Positions 8,055 through 15,916 of a stretch of DNA of 20,206 nt are shown here, one piece after another. Each line of letters begins with the position of its first letter. Positions within the stretch are counted from its first letter, which is position 1. The position numbers and the translations under genes are program-made. The notes beneath the pieces were generated by a model, which worked only from the letters and a program-made list of their open reading frames with translations, was not told the origin of the DNA and did not search any database. The stretch lies in NCBI RefSeq assembly GCF_000090795.2, contig NW_003546500.1, positions 114,800 to 135,005 of the forward strand, read 5' to 3'. This DNA is from Amphimedon queenslandica. Lineage: Eukaryota; Porifera; Demospongiae; Haplosclerida; Niphatidae.

Positions 8055-9491
8055 CTACTGAACATAAATCTCATAAAAGCCAACAGGGCTGTCTTCATTA
8101 CTAATTGCTTCATCTCCACAGACCCTCAACTCAATATAGTCAGTAATGGTAGTGCTACCATAGTCTCTGTGAAACCATGGGATACTAGATCCAGTACAGC
8201 AAGTGTCTATAGTTCCACAATTTTGACCATCCCAGAGTGGATCAGATGTGTAGAGAATAGGCGACCATGAAGAAGCTTGATTACCAGACTCACAGTAATA
8301 ATGGTTTCCTACAAAAGATGGGACTGTCTGGGCACTTCCACTTACACATGGGCACATCCAAGCTGGGTTAGCACCAGTGTATAAATCAGTTGGATCGTTT
8401 GCAAACGTCCAGACATGTTGACGAGGAGACCCACGAGTGATACTAACACCATCAACGTAAGGAGAATTGATATTGTTATGTGGGGCATGATTGAATGCAT
8501 CTGATGAGAAATATTGATATCCTGTTACTCTACCACATATCTGAGAATAACTGATATTAGTTGGGTATGTAACAGATATACAGCCAGGACCATTGGTAGT
8601 CCTACCACAAGCTCTAACTCCTCCTGACTGGTACAGTCTAAACCCAGAAGGACAGTTCTGTGTAGCATCAGACATATCCAAATATGCTAATCTTGTCCAT
8701 CCTCCTCCTGAACCACACAGCAACCCCATATTACAATATGTAGAATAAGTAGCCCCTTCAGTATTAGTGTATGCTAGTTGATACACACCTGAAGGACTGA
8801 GTGGTTGTCTCTCCTTAATCTCTTTACAAGAGGTAGGTAAAGCAGTTGAGTCATTGTGTAGTACTAATAGTTCTTGTGCTATTAGTAGTATATCATCAGC
8901 CACTGCTGCAGTAGAAGTACAGGTGTCTTGTAGATTAGAGAGAGTATTAACAATGTTAATGAGTTTTGAAGCAGAGTTCCCAGTTGTCTCCAATATCTTG
9001 TTTATATTGATGCTATTGTTAATACCCTTTTCCGTTTGCATGTCAGCAAAATTATGAATATCGTCAATCTTCCATGCAGTATCCACTGATGCATTTACTA
9101 GCGTGTTAACCCGAGCCTTCAACTCATTCATTTCTTGCTGCATCCTATTAGTCCATTCATTATATACTATACTGCAGTTGGGAAGGCTAGTAGCAGTTGA
9201 TGGGACATCAGTAGTACTGGGACAATTTGTTCCTTCAACTGATTGCCCTGTAGAAGAGCTGGTTTTTCCATATCCTTCCTCTACTGTAACAAATACAGCA
9301 AGCAGAAGAGCAAGAATGAGAAATAAGGTCATCAGGGTTACAACAGCTACGACTATCAGAGCACAGCAGACCTTTTCTTTGACTACAAAAAACTGTTCCT
9401 TCGACTTTCTATCTAATTCGTTGTATTCGTAACCAGTATTGACATCATATTGTTGTAGCTCTGTGCCTTCATAAACATTTTCTTTATCCAT
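8055..9491 (-). CDS. Fibrinogen-like type II membrane receptor, type A (copy 3)
   Basis: Single open exon of 478 residues from ATG 9491 (MDKENVYEG). The open frame extends further upstream, but without an in-frame ATG: the sequence matching the upstream ATG of copies 1 and 2 is out of frame here because of a small indel. This favours the internal Met as the true start in all type A genes. The tail has YEGTELQQYDVNTGYEY. The transmembrane segment is at about 42-70 (VCCALIVVAVVTLMTLFLIL). The stalk is as in copy 1. The ectodomain (from about 227) has SCKEIK, CGSGGGWTRLAYLDM, CGRVTGYQYF, RQHVWTF, CPC, YYCESG, DPLWDGQNCG, TCC and FYEIYVQ. It has the shorter SVTYPTNISYSQ loop where others have SVQFPSNGISYSQ. 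Cell-surface recognition is inferred. Confidence 0.85.
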   Translation of the reverse strand: MDKENVYEGTELQQYDVNTGYEYNELDRKSKEQFFVVKEKVCCALIVVAVVTLMTLFLILALLLAVFVTVEEGYGKTSSSTGQSVEGTNCPSTTDVPSTATSLPNCSIVYNEWTNRMQQEMNELKARVNTLVNASVDTAWKIDDIHNFADMQTEKGINNSININKILETTGNSASKLINIVNTLSNLQDTCTSTAAVADDILLIAQELLVLHNDSTALPTSCKEIKERQPLSPSGVYQLAYTNTEGATYSTYCNMGLLCGSGGGWTRLAYLDMSDATQNCPSGFRLYQSGGVRACGRTTNGPGCISVTYPTNISYSQICGRVTGYQYFSSDAFNHAPHNNINSPYVDGVSITRGSPRQHVWTFANDPTDLYTGANPAWMCPCVSGSAQTVPSFVGNHYYCESGNQASSWSPILYTSDPLWDGQNCGTIDTCCTGSSIPWFHRDYGSTTITDYIELRVCGDEAISNEDSPVGFYEIYVQ

Positions 9492-9572
9492 TATTGCTTG
9501 CTTGATTGATCCTCTCTTGTTTGTGAAAGAGGTTACTTTTAGAGGTTGTTTTGTTTTGTGTAACCATGACAC

Positions 9573-9797
9573 TAATTAGTTTCATTATCCTCATGAATAC
9601 CATATTCAATTGTATATTTGCTATTGAAGCCCATTATGATAATGTCTGGTATAATACAATGTGCTTATACAGTATAATCACAAAAGTGTGATCATAGTGC
9701 ATTCATCATTAAAATTTTCATTTTAGCTTGCAAAATATTATCCGATAATAATTAATCAGAAAAACTTAGCAATAACTAAAAAATGCATTAAAAATTA
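9573..9797. other. Spacer between the type A and type B gene blocks
   Basis: The upper part is the 5' flank of the gene starting at 9491 and resembles the flank at 6027-6100 (cattatgat, ctataat, tgtgctta). The lower part is the 3' flank of the gene ending at 9798, with the shared words gtgcattcat and cttagcaataac. No gene or clear poly(A) signal was identified. Confidence 0.5.
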
Positions 9798-11549
9798 TTA
9801 GGAAACATAAATCTCAATGAAGCTGACTGGAGTGTCTTCATTATCAATTCCCTCATTACTACACACTCTCAATTCAATGTAGTCACTGCTAGCACCAGCA
9901 GCACCATAGTCCCTGTGAAACCATGGGATACCAGGAGCAGCACAGCATGGACCTTCCTTACTACCACAACCTTGACCATCCCAGAGTGGATCAGCTGTGT
10001 AAAGGGCTACCACTACGTTTGAGTTAGGATTACCAGACTCACAGAAATAGTGACTGCCCATAAATGATGGTACTTGTCTTGTACTTCCAGTACTACACGG
10101 GCAACTGTATGCACCATTGTGATTTTCCCATGGAGCAGCCATTAGTGACCAGATATGCTGACGAGAAGACCCACGAGTGATACTAACACCATCAAGGTAT
10201 GTTAAATTGACATTTGTTACTTGTGAATGAATTGCATCAGGTCCTCCAATTTGATATCCTGTTACTCTACCGCATATCTGAGAATAACTGATACCATTAG
10301 ATGGGAACTGAACTGATGCAGTGCATCCAGCACCTTGATTTGGTCTACCACAAGCTCTAACTCCTCCTGACTGGTGCAGTCTAAACCCACAAGGACAATT
10401 TTGTGTAGCATCAGACATATCCAGATATGCTAGTCTTGTCCATCCTTCAGTTGAGTTACAGAGTGGTCCCATATTACAGTAAGCAGTATAAGTAGTTGAT
10501 CCATTAGTTGATGCTAATACATAATAACCTGATGAACTGTTTGGGTATTGGCTTTTCAATTCCTTACAAGAAGTAGGTAAAGCAGTTGACTCATTGTGTA
10601 GTACTAATAGTTCTTGTGCTATTAGTAGTATATCATCAGCCACTCCAGCAGTAGAGGTACTGGTGTCTTGTAGATTAGAGAGAGTATTGACAATGTTAAT
10701 GAGCCTTTGTGCAGAATCTCTTGTAGTTTGTAAGATTTGTTCATCAAGTTCAGTGAAGTTGGTATTGTTCTGAAATAGTTGAAGGGTATTTTGTGATACA
10801 CCATTAGCCCATTCATTGAAGTCAGGAAGGGTCCCTGTTACATTGCTGTTAACTTTAGAGACAACACCTTTAGCCCATTCATTGAAGTCAGGAAGGCTCC
10901 CTGTTACATTGCTGTTAACTTTAGAGACAACACCGTTAGCCCATTCATTGAAGTCAGGAAGGCTCCCTGTTACATTGCTGTTAACTTTAGAGACAACACC
11001 ATTAGCCCATTCATTGAAGTCAGGAAGGCTCCCTGTTACATTTCTGTTAACTTTAGAGACAACACCATTAGCCCATTCATTGAAGTCAGGAAGGCTCCCT
11101 GTTACATTTCTGTTAACTTTAGAGACAACACCATTAGCCCATTCATTGAAGTCAGGAATTTTCTGGCTAATATTTTGAGCTATGCGATCAGCCCATTCAT
11201 TTGTATTACTACTACTGCTAGCACCAGTTGCAGTATTAGTACACTCAACATTATTACCAGTAACATACTTATCATACACTACAATGCCCAGTATAATTAT
11301 TAATAATATCAATATGAGACAGAGTAATACTGTCATGAACAGCAGTGGTTTACTCCAAGATGACTGCCTTTGTTTAGGCCCCATTGCTACATTAGGAGAC
11401 CCAGTCAGTCCAGGAGTAGATAGAAGAGACTGCTGACCTTTCTTTTCTTCTTTCTTACAATATTCTGGAAGTTCATAAGTATTCTCATTTGTCTCTACTG
11501 ATGAGAAATTAGGAGATTCATAAAACTGTTCCAGTGGCTGCTGTGCCAT
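9798..11549 (-). CDS. Fibrinogen-like type II membrane receptor, type B with five stalk repeats
   Basis: Single open exon, 583 residues from ATG 11549, the longest of the array. The cytoplasmic tail has FYESP, TYELPEY and a basic KKEEKK stretch. The transmembrane segment spans about 68-91. The stalk (about 92-326) carries five 22-residue repeats, each with an N-glycosylation sequon (VNRNVTGS or VNSNVTGS), then the INIVNTLSNLQDT helix. The ectodomain (about 327-583) follows the family pattern. It is divergent at two places: CNSTEGWTRL replaces the usual CGSGGGWTRL, and NCPCGFRLHQ has an extra cysteine where paralogues have NCPSGFRLYQ. This could change disulfide pairing. A TATA-like box about 40 bp upstream of the ATG supports the start. 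Function in surface recognition is inference. Confidence 0.87.
   Translation of the reverse strand: MAQQPLEQFYESPNFSSVETNENTYELPEYCKKEEKKGQQSLLSTPGLTGSPNVAMGPKQRQSSWSKPLLFMTVLLCLILILLIIILGIVVYDKYVTGNNVECTNTATGASSSSNTNEWADRIAQNISQKIPDFNEWANGVVSKVNRNVTGSLPDFNEWANGVVSKVNRNVTGSLPDFNEWANGVVSKVNSNVTGSLPDFNEWANGVVSKVNSNVTGSLPDFNEWAKGVVSKVNSNVTGTLPDFNEWANGVSQNTLQLFQNNTNFTELDEQILQTTRDSAQRLINIVNTLSNLQDTSTSTAGVADDILLIAQELLVLHNESTALPTSCKELKSQYPNSSSGYYVLASTNGSTTYTAYCNMGPLCNSTEGWTRLAYLDMSDATQNCPCGFRLHQSGGVRACGRPNQGAGCTASVQFPSNGISYSQICGRVTGYQIGGPDAIHSQVTNVNLTYLDGVSITRGSSRQHIWSLMAAPWENHNGAYSCPCSTGSTRQVPSFMGSHYFCESGNPNSNVVVALYTADPLWDGQGCGSKEGPCCAAPGIPWFHRDYGAAGASSDYIELRVCSNEGIDNEDTPVSFIEIYVS
10801..11160 (-). 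repeat. 66-bp tandem repeat coding the stalk, five units plus partial
   Basis: The word gcccattcattgaagtcagg recurs at about 10807, 10873, 10939, 11005, 11071 and 11137, an exact 66-bp period. In frame on the minus strand this gives five 22-residue units plus the closing DFNEWA motif. Neighbouring units are almost identical; they differ at single positions such as Ser/Arg before NVT and Asn/Lys before GVV. Such homogeneity points to recent expansion by unequal crossing-over or slippage. Confidence 0.92.
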
Positions 11550-11820
11550 AGTTACTACTGATGAAGCTCAATGAAGCTTGTGTCTTACTTTATATAAACA
11601 CAATTTAGTGACAAACAAAACTGTTATTGCTTAGCATGGCTGAGGTGAAGATAACACAGTATAAAATTTGCACAATATTAGAAAGGAACTTGGCTCTATC
11701 TAGTAGTTTCGTGATAAACTTACATCACAAATTGTTGATTTAATAGCAAAAGAAGATATTCCCACATTAGATGTTATTGTTTTGGGGAGACAACAAGCAT
11801 AGCCCTATATATTTTGGAAA
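11550..11820 (-). promoter_or_regulatory. Conserved upstream block with TATA box, type B gene at 9798-11549
   Basis: A TATATAAAG-type TATA box (minus strand) lies at 11588-11597, about 40 bp before the ATG, implying a very short 5' leader. The whole block out to the ttttggaaaaat word near 11820 is closely repeated upstream of the other two type B genes (13497-13775 and 15488-15755). Words include gaagataacac, gaaaggaac, ggctctatct, cttacatcacaaa and gttattgttttgg. The promoter was duplicated with the gene. Confidence 0.65.
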
Positions 11821-12125
11821 AATAAGGGATTATTGCCTTATTGAGTTCCTTTTAAATAAGAACTTCAAGGTAATATAGGAACAAAATTGCAATCATTACC
11901 TGCAAGAGTTAGAATCTACATGCAATCTAAGGCAAGACAAAAGCAGCAATAATAATGACTTCAAAATTCATTATGTTTGTTGGATTCAATATTTTTATTG
12001 AAAAGTTGCAAAGTATCACCATAATGTATTCATAATGAACAATTTTATTTTAGCTGAAGAAGTAGCATCAAAATAATATACACAAAACTTAGCTAATCAT
12101 GCAACATTAAAAATAAAAATTATTA
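11821..12125. other. Spacer between the first two type B genes
   Basis: This is AT-rich sequence with no gene recognised. Its lower-coordinate part lies beyond the conserved promoter block. The stretch near 12000-12125 is the 3' flank of the gene ending at 12126, with TTTATT at 12044-12049 as its probable minus-strand AATAAA signal. Confidence 0.55.
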
Positions 12126-13496
12126 TTAGGAAACATAAATCTCAATGAAGCTGACTGGAGTATCTTCATCATCAATTCCCTCATTACTACACACTCTCAA
12201 TTCAATGTAGTCACTGCTAGCACCAGCAGTGCCATAATCCCTGTGAAACCATGGGATACCAGGAGCATTACAGCATGGAACTTCCTTATCACCACAACCT
12301 TGACCATCCCAGAGTGGATCAGCTGTGTAAAGGGCTACCACTACATTTAAGGTAGGATTTCCAGACTCACAGAAGTAGTGACTGCCTATAAATGATGGTA
12401 CTTGTCTCGTACTTCCAGTACTACATGGGCAACTGTATGCACGATTGTGATGTTGCGTTGGAGCAGCCATTAGCGACCAGATATGCTGACGAGAAGACCC
12501 ATGAGTGATACTAACACCATCAAGGTATGTTAAATTGACATTTGTTACTTGTGAATGAATTGCATCAGGTCCTCCAATTTGATATCCTGTTACTCTACCA
12601 CATATCTGAGAATAACTGATACCATTAGATGGGAACTGAACTGAAGCAGTGCATCCAGCACCTTGATTTGGTCTACCACAAGCTCTAACTCCTCCTGACT
12701 GGTACAGTCTAAACCCAGAAGGACAGTTCTGTGTAGCATCAGACATATCCAGATATGCTAGTCTTGTCCATCCTCCTCCTGAACCACACAATGTTCCCAT
12801 ATTACAGTAAGTAGTATAAGCAGCATTTGTAGATCTACTTGCCAGTTGATACAAACCTGACGAACTGAGTGGTTGTTTCTCCTTAATCTCTTTACAAGAG
12901 GTAGGTAAAGCAGTTGATTCATTGTGTAGTACTAATAGTTCTTGTGCTATTAGTAGTATATCATCAACCACTCCAGCAGTAGAGGTACTGGTGTCTTGTA
13001 GATTAGAGAGAGTATTGACAATGTTAATGAGCTTTTGTGCAGAATCTCTTGTAGTTTGTAAGATTTGCTCATCAGGCTCAGTGAAGTTAGGGTTGCCATC
13101 AAGTTTGTCATAGACAATTTGAGCTATACGGTCAGCCCATTCATTTGTATTACTGCTACTGCTAGCACCAGTTGCAGTATTAGTACACTCAACATTATTA
13201 CCAGTAGCATACTTATCATACACTACAATGCCCAGTATAATTATTAATAATATCAATATGAGGCAGAGTAATACTGTTATTAACAGTAGTGGTTTACTCC
13301 AAGATGACTGCCTTTGTTTAGGCCCCATTGCTACATTAGGAGACCCAGTCAGTCCAGGAGTAGATAAAAAAGACTGTTGACCTTTCTTTTCTTCTTTCCT
13401 ACGAATTTCTGGAAGTTCATACATGTTCTCATTCATCTGTGTTGAGGCATAGTCCTCTGGATATTCATAAAACTGTTCCAGTGGCTGCTGTGACAT
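12126..13496 (-). CDS. Fibrinogen-like type II membrane receptor, type B with no stalk repeats
   Basis: Single open exon, 456 residues from ATG 13496, the shortest intact member. The tail has FYEYPEDYAS and MYELPEIRRKEEKK. The transmembrane segment is at about 69-92 and nearly identical to the other type B genes. The stalk lacks the 22-residue repeat altogether and goes from NEWADRIAQIVYDKLDGNPN straight into the helix ending NIVNTLSNLQDT. The ectodomain (about 200-456) is very like that of the gene at 9798-11549 in its second half (NVNLTYLDGVSITHGSS, ALYTADPLWDGQGCG, IEIYVS). Its first part (GTLCGSGGGWTRL, QLASRSTNA) matches the gene at 14063-15487 better. Mosaic ancestry is therefore possible here too. 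Confidence 0.86.
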   Translation of the reverse strand: MSQQPLEQFYEYPEDYASTQMNENMYELPEIRRKEEKKGQQSFLSTPGLTGSPNVAMGPKQRQSSWSKPLLLITVLLCLILILLIIILGIVVYDKYATGNNVECTNTATGASSSSNTNEWADRIAQIVYDKLDGNPNFTEPDEQILQTTRDSAQKLINIVNTLSNLQDTSTSTAGVVDDILLIAQELLVLHNESTALPTSCKEIKEKQPLSSSGLYQLASRSTNAAYTTYCNMGTLCGSGGGWTRLAYLDMSDATQNCPSGFRLYQSGGVRACGRPNQGAGCTASVQFPSNGISYSQICGRVTGYQIGGPDAIHSQVTNVNLTYLDGVSITHGSSRQHIWSLMAAPTQHHNRAYSCPCSTGSTRQVPSFIGSHYFCESGNPTLNVVVALYTADPLWDGQGCGDKEVPCCNAPGIPWFHRDYGTAGASSDYIELRVCSNEGIDDEDTPVSFIEIYVS

Positions 13497-13775
13497 AGTT
13501 ACTACTGATGAAACTCAATGAAGCTTGTGTCTTACTTTATAGAAATACAATTTAGTGACAAACAAAAATGTTATTGTTTTACTTGCCTCAGGTGAAGATA
13601 ACACGGTATAGTTTACACAATATATTAGAAAGGAACATGGCTCTATCTATAGTAGTTTCATGATAAACTTACATCACAAAATTGTTGATTTAACAGCAAA
13701 AAAAGGATATTCACATGTTGGATGTGATTGTTTTGGGAAGACAACAAGCATAACCCTATGTATTTTGGAAAAATT
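13497..13775 (-). promoter_or_regulatory. Conserved upstream block with TATA-like box, type B gene at 12126-13496
   Basis: Homologous to the blocks upstream of the other two type B genes. The TATA position (13535-13542) has CTATAAAG-like sequence on the minus strand rather than TATATAAAG, 39 bp from the ATG. This is the most diverged of the three, so its promoter strength may differ. Confidence 0.55.
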
Positions 13776-14062
13776 AGGGTAAGTTGACTAAGCTGGTAAT
13801 AAGAATAAAATGGCAATCATTACCTGCAAGAGTTGCATGCAGCATATATCATATCTATAAGGTAAGACAGAAGCACAATATATCTATACTAATAATAATG
13901 ACAAATGCAACATTCAGTTTGTTGCATTCAAAATATTCATCTCATCAGTTTTTATTGAAAAGTTGCAAAGTACCACCATAATTTATTCATAATTAACAAT
14001 TTTACAAAATAGCATCAAGATTGAACTTAGCTATAATCTTGTAACGTTAAAAATGAATATTA
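13776..14062. other. Spacer between the second and third type B genes
   Basis: AT-rich spacer. TTTATT at 13982-13987 is a probable minus-strand AATAAA signal, about 75 bases past the stop of the gene ending at 14063. The flank shares words with the spacer at 11940-12060 (ttttattgaaaagttgcaaa), showing it was duplicated with the gene. No other gene was seen. Confidence 0.55.
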
Positions 14063-15487
14063 TTAAGAAACATAAATCTCAATGAGGCTGACTGGAGTAT
14101 CTTCATTATTGATTCCCTCATTACTACACACTCTCAATTCAATGTAGTCACTACTAGCACCAGAAGTACCATAATCCCTGTGAAACCATGGGATACCAGG
14201 AGCAGCACAGCATGGACCTTCCTTACTACCACAACCTTGACCATCCCAGAGTGGATCAGATGAGTAGAGAGTGTAGCTATAACTACTAGAGCTAGGATTA
14301 CCAGACTCACAGAAATAGTGACTGCCTACAAATGATGGTACTTGTCTCGTACTCCCAGTATTACATGTGCAATCCGGATTTCCTGATTGTGATTCATATA
14401 GTCCACTGATAAGTGACCAGATGTGCTGATGAGAAGACCCACGAGTGATACTAACACCATCAAGGTATGTTAAATTGACATTTGTTACATCTAAATGAAT
14501 TGAATCTGTTGATCCATATTGATAACCTGTTACTCTACCACATATCTGAGAATAACTGATACCATTAGATGGGAACTGAACTGATGCACAGCCACCACTG
14601 CTGTTAGTCCTACCACAAACTCTAACTCCTCCTGACTGGTACAGCCTAAACCCAAAAGGACAGTTCTGTGTAGAGTCAGTCATATCCAGATATGCTAGTC
14701 TTGTCCATGCTCCTCCTGAACCACACAATGTTCCCATATTACAGTAAGCAGTGTAAGTAGCATTAGTGGATCTACTTGCCAGTTGATACAAACCTGATGG
14801 ACTGTTAGGTTGTCTCTCCTTAATCTCTTTACAAGAGGTAGGTAAAGCAGTTGAGTCATTGTGTAGTACTAATAGTTCTTGTGCTATTAGTAGTATATCA
14901 TCAACCACTCCAGCAGTAGAGGTACTAGTGTCTTGTAGATTAGAGAGAGTATTGACAATGCTAATGAGCTTTTGTGCAGAATCTCTTGTAGCTTGTAAGA
15001 TTTGATTATCAAGTTCAGTAAAGTTGGTATTGTTCTGAAATAGTTGAAGTGTATTTTGTGATACACCATTTGCCCATTCATTGAAGTTGGGAATTTTCTG
15101 GCTAATATTTTGAGCTATACGGTCAGCCCATTCATTTGTATTACTACTACTGTTAGCACCAGTTGCAGTATTAGTACACTCAACATTATTACCAGTAGCA
15201 TACTTATCATACACTACAATGCCCAGTATAATTATTAATAATATCAATATGAGACAGAGTAATACTGTTATCAACAGTAGTGGTTTACTCCAAGATGACT
15301 GCCTTTCTTTAGGTCCCATTGCTACATTAGGATACCCAGTCAGCGGTCCAGGAGTAGATAGAAGAGATTCTTGGTTTTTCTTTTCTTCATTCCTACGGAT
15401 TGCTGGTAGTTCATATGTATCCTTATTTGTCTCTACTGATGAGAAATCAGGAGATTCATAAAACTGTTCCAGTGGCTTCTGTGTCAT
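14063..15487 (-). CDS. Fibrinogen-like type II membrane receptor, type B, distal copy
   Basis: Single open exon, 474 residues from ATG 15487. The tail has FYESPDFSS and TYELPAIRRNEEKK. The transmembrane segment is at about 69-92. The stalk contains one NFNEWANG motif but no full 22-residue repeat, then LFQNNTNFTELD and the NIVNTLSNLQDT helix. The ectodomain (about 218-474) keeps the family cysteines. Local differences include CGSGGAWTRL, VRVCGRTNSSGGC, SSHQHIWSL (most members have SPRQHVWSL) and a CTC in place of the usual CPC. A TATATAAAG box lies 39 bp upstream of the ATG. This is the array's right-hand end; the next gene is unrelated. Confidence 0.86.
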   Translation of the reverse strand: MTQKPLEQFYESPDFSSVETNKDTYELPAIRRNEEKKNQESLLSTPGPLTGYPNVAMGPKERQSSWSKPLLLITVLLCLILILLIIILGIVVYDKYATGNNVECTNTATGANSSSNTNEWADRIAQNISQKIPNFNEWANGVSQNTLQLFQNNTNFTELDNQILQATRDSAQKLISIVNTLSNLQDTSTSTAGVVDDILLIAQELLVLHNDSTALPTSCKEIKERQPNSPSGLYQLASRSTNATYTAYCNMGTLCGSGGAWTRLAYLDMTDSTQNCPFGFRLYQSGGVRVCGRTNSSGGCASVQFPSNGISYSQICGRVTGYQYGSTDSIHLDVTNVNLTYLDGVSITRGSSHQHIWSLISGLYESQSGNPDCTCNTGSTRQVPSFVGSHYFCESGNPSSSSYSYTLYSSDPLWDGQGCGSKEGPCCAAPGIPWFHRDYGTSGASSDYIELRVCSNEGINNEDTPVSLIEIYVS

Positions 15488-15755
15488 AGTTCCTATTGAT
15501 AAAGCTCAATGAAGCTTGTGTCTTACTTTATATAAACACAATTTAGTGACAAATAAAACTGTTATTGCTTAGCCTGACTGAGGTGAAGATAACATAGTAA
15601 AATTTGCACAATATTAGAAAGGAACTTGGCTCTATCTAGTAGTTTCATGATAAACTTACATCACAAATTGTTGATTTAACAGCAAAAGAAGATATTCACA
15701 CATTAGATGTTATTGTTTTGGAGAGACGATAAGCTATATAATTTTGGAAAAAAAT
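15488..15755 (-). promoter_or_regulatory. Conserved upstream block with TATA box, type B gene at 14063-15487
   Basis: TATATAAAG on the minus strand at 15526-15534, 39 bp before the ATG, sits inside the same block of about 270 bp found upstream of the other two type B genes. Homology ends near 15755, which marks the right border of the duplicated unit. Confidence 0.65.
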
Positions 15756-15847
15756 ATTAAAGGACTTAATGTCAGTGTCCCTGACTGTAGTGTCTTCATT
15801 CTCTAGAGAATAACTATAGCAACATTCATCACAACTCCTGACCCTGA

Positions 15848-15863
15848 CACGTGATCACACGTG
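15848..15863 (+). promoter_or_regulatory. Paired CACGTG E-boxes in the RidA promoter region
   Basis: CACGTG occurs at 15848-15853 and again at 15858-15863, one helical turn apart and 54-69 bp upstream of the RidA ATG. CACGTG is the core for bHLH-leucine-zipper factors (USF, Myc/Max and MITF/TFE groups). Use as a promoter element is inferred from position and pairing. Confidence 0.45.
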
Positions 15864-15916
15864 GTTTCCGTTTATTATTAGCATACTCTATTAGGATACT
15901 CCGTATCTATTTTAAA

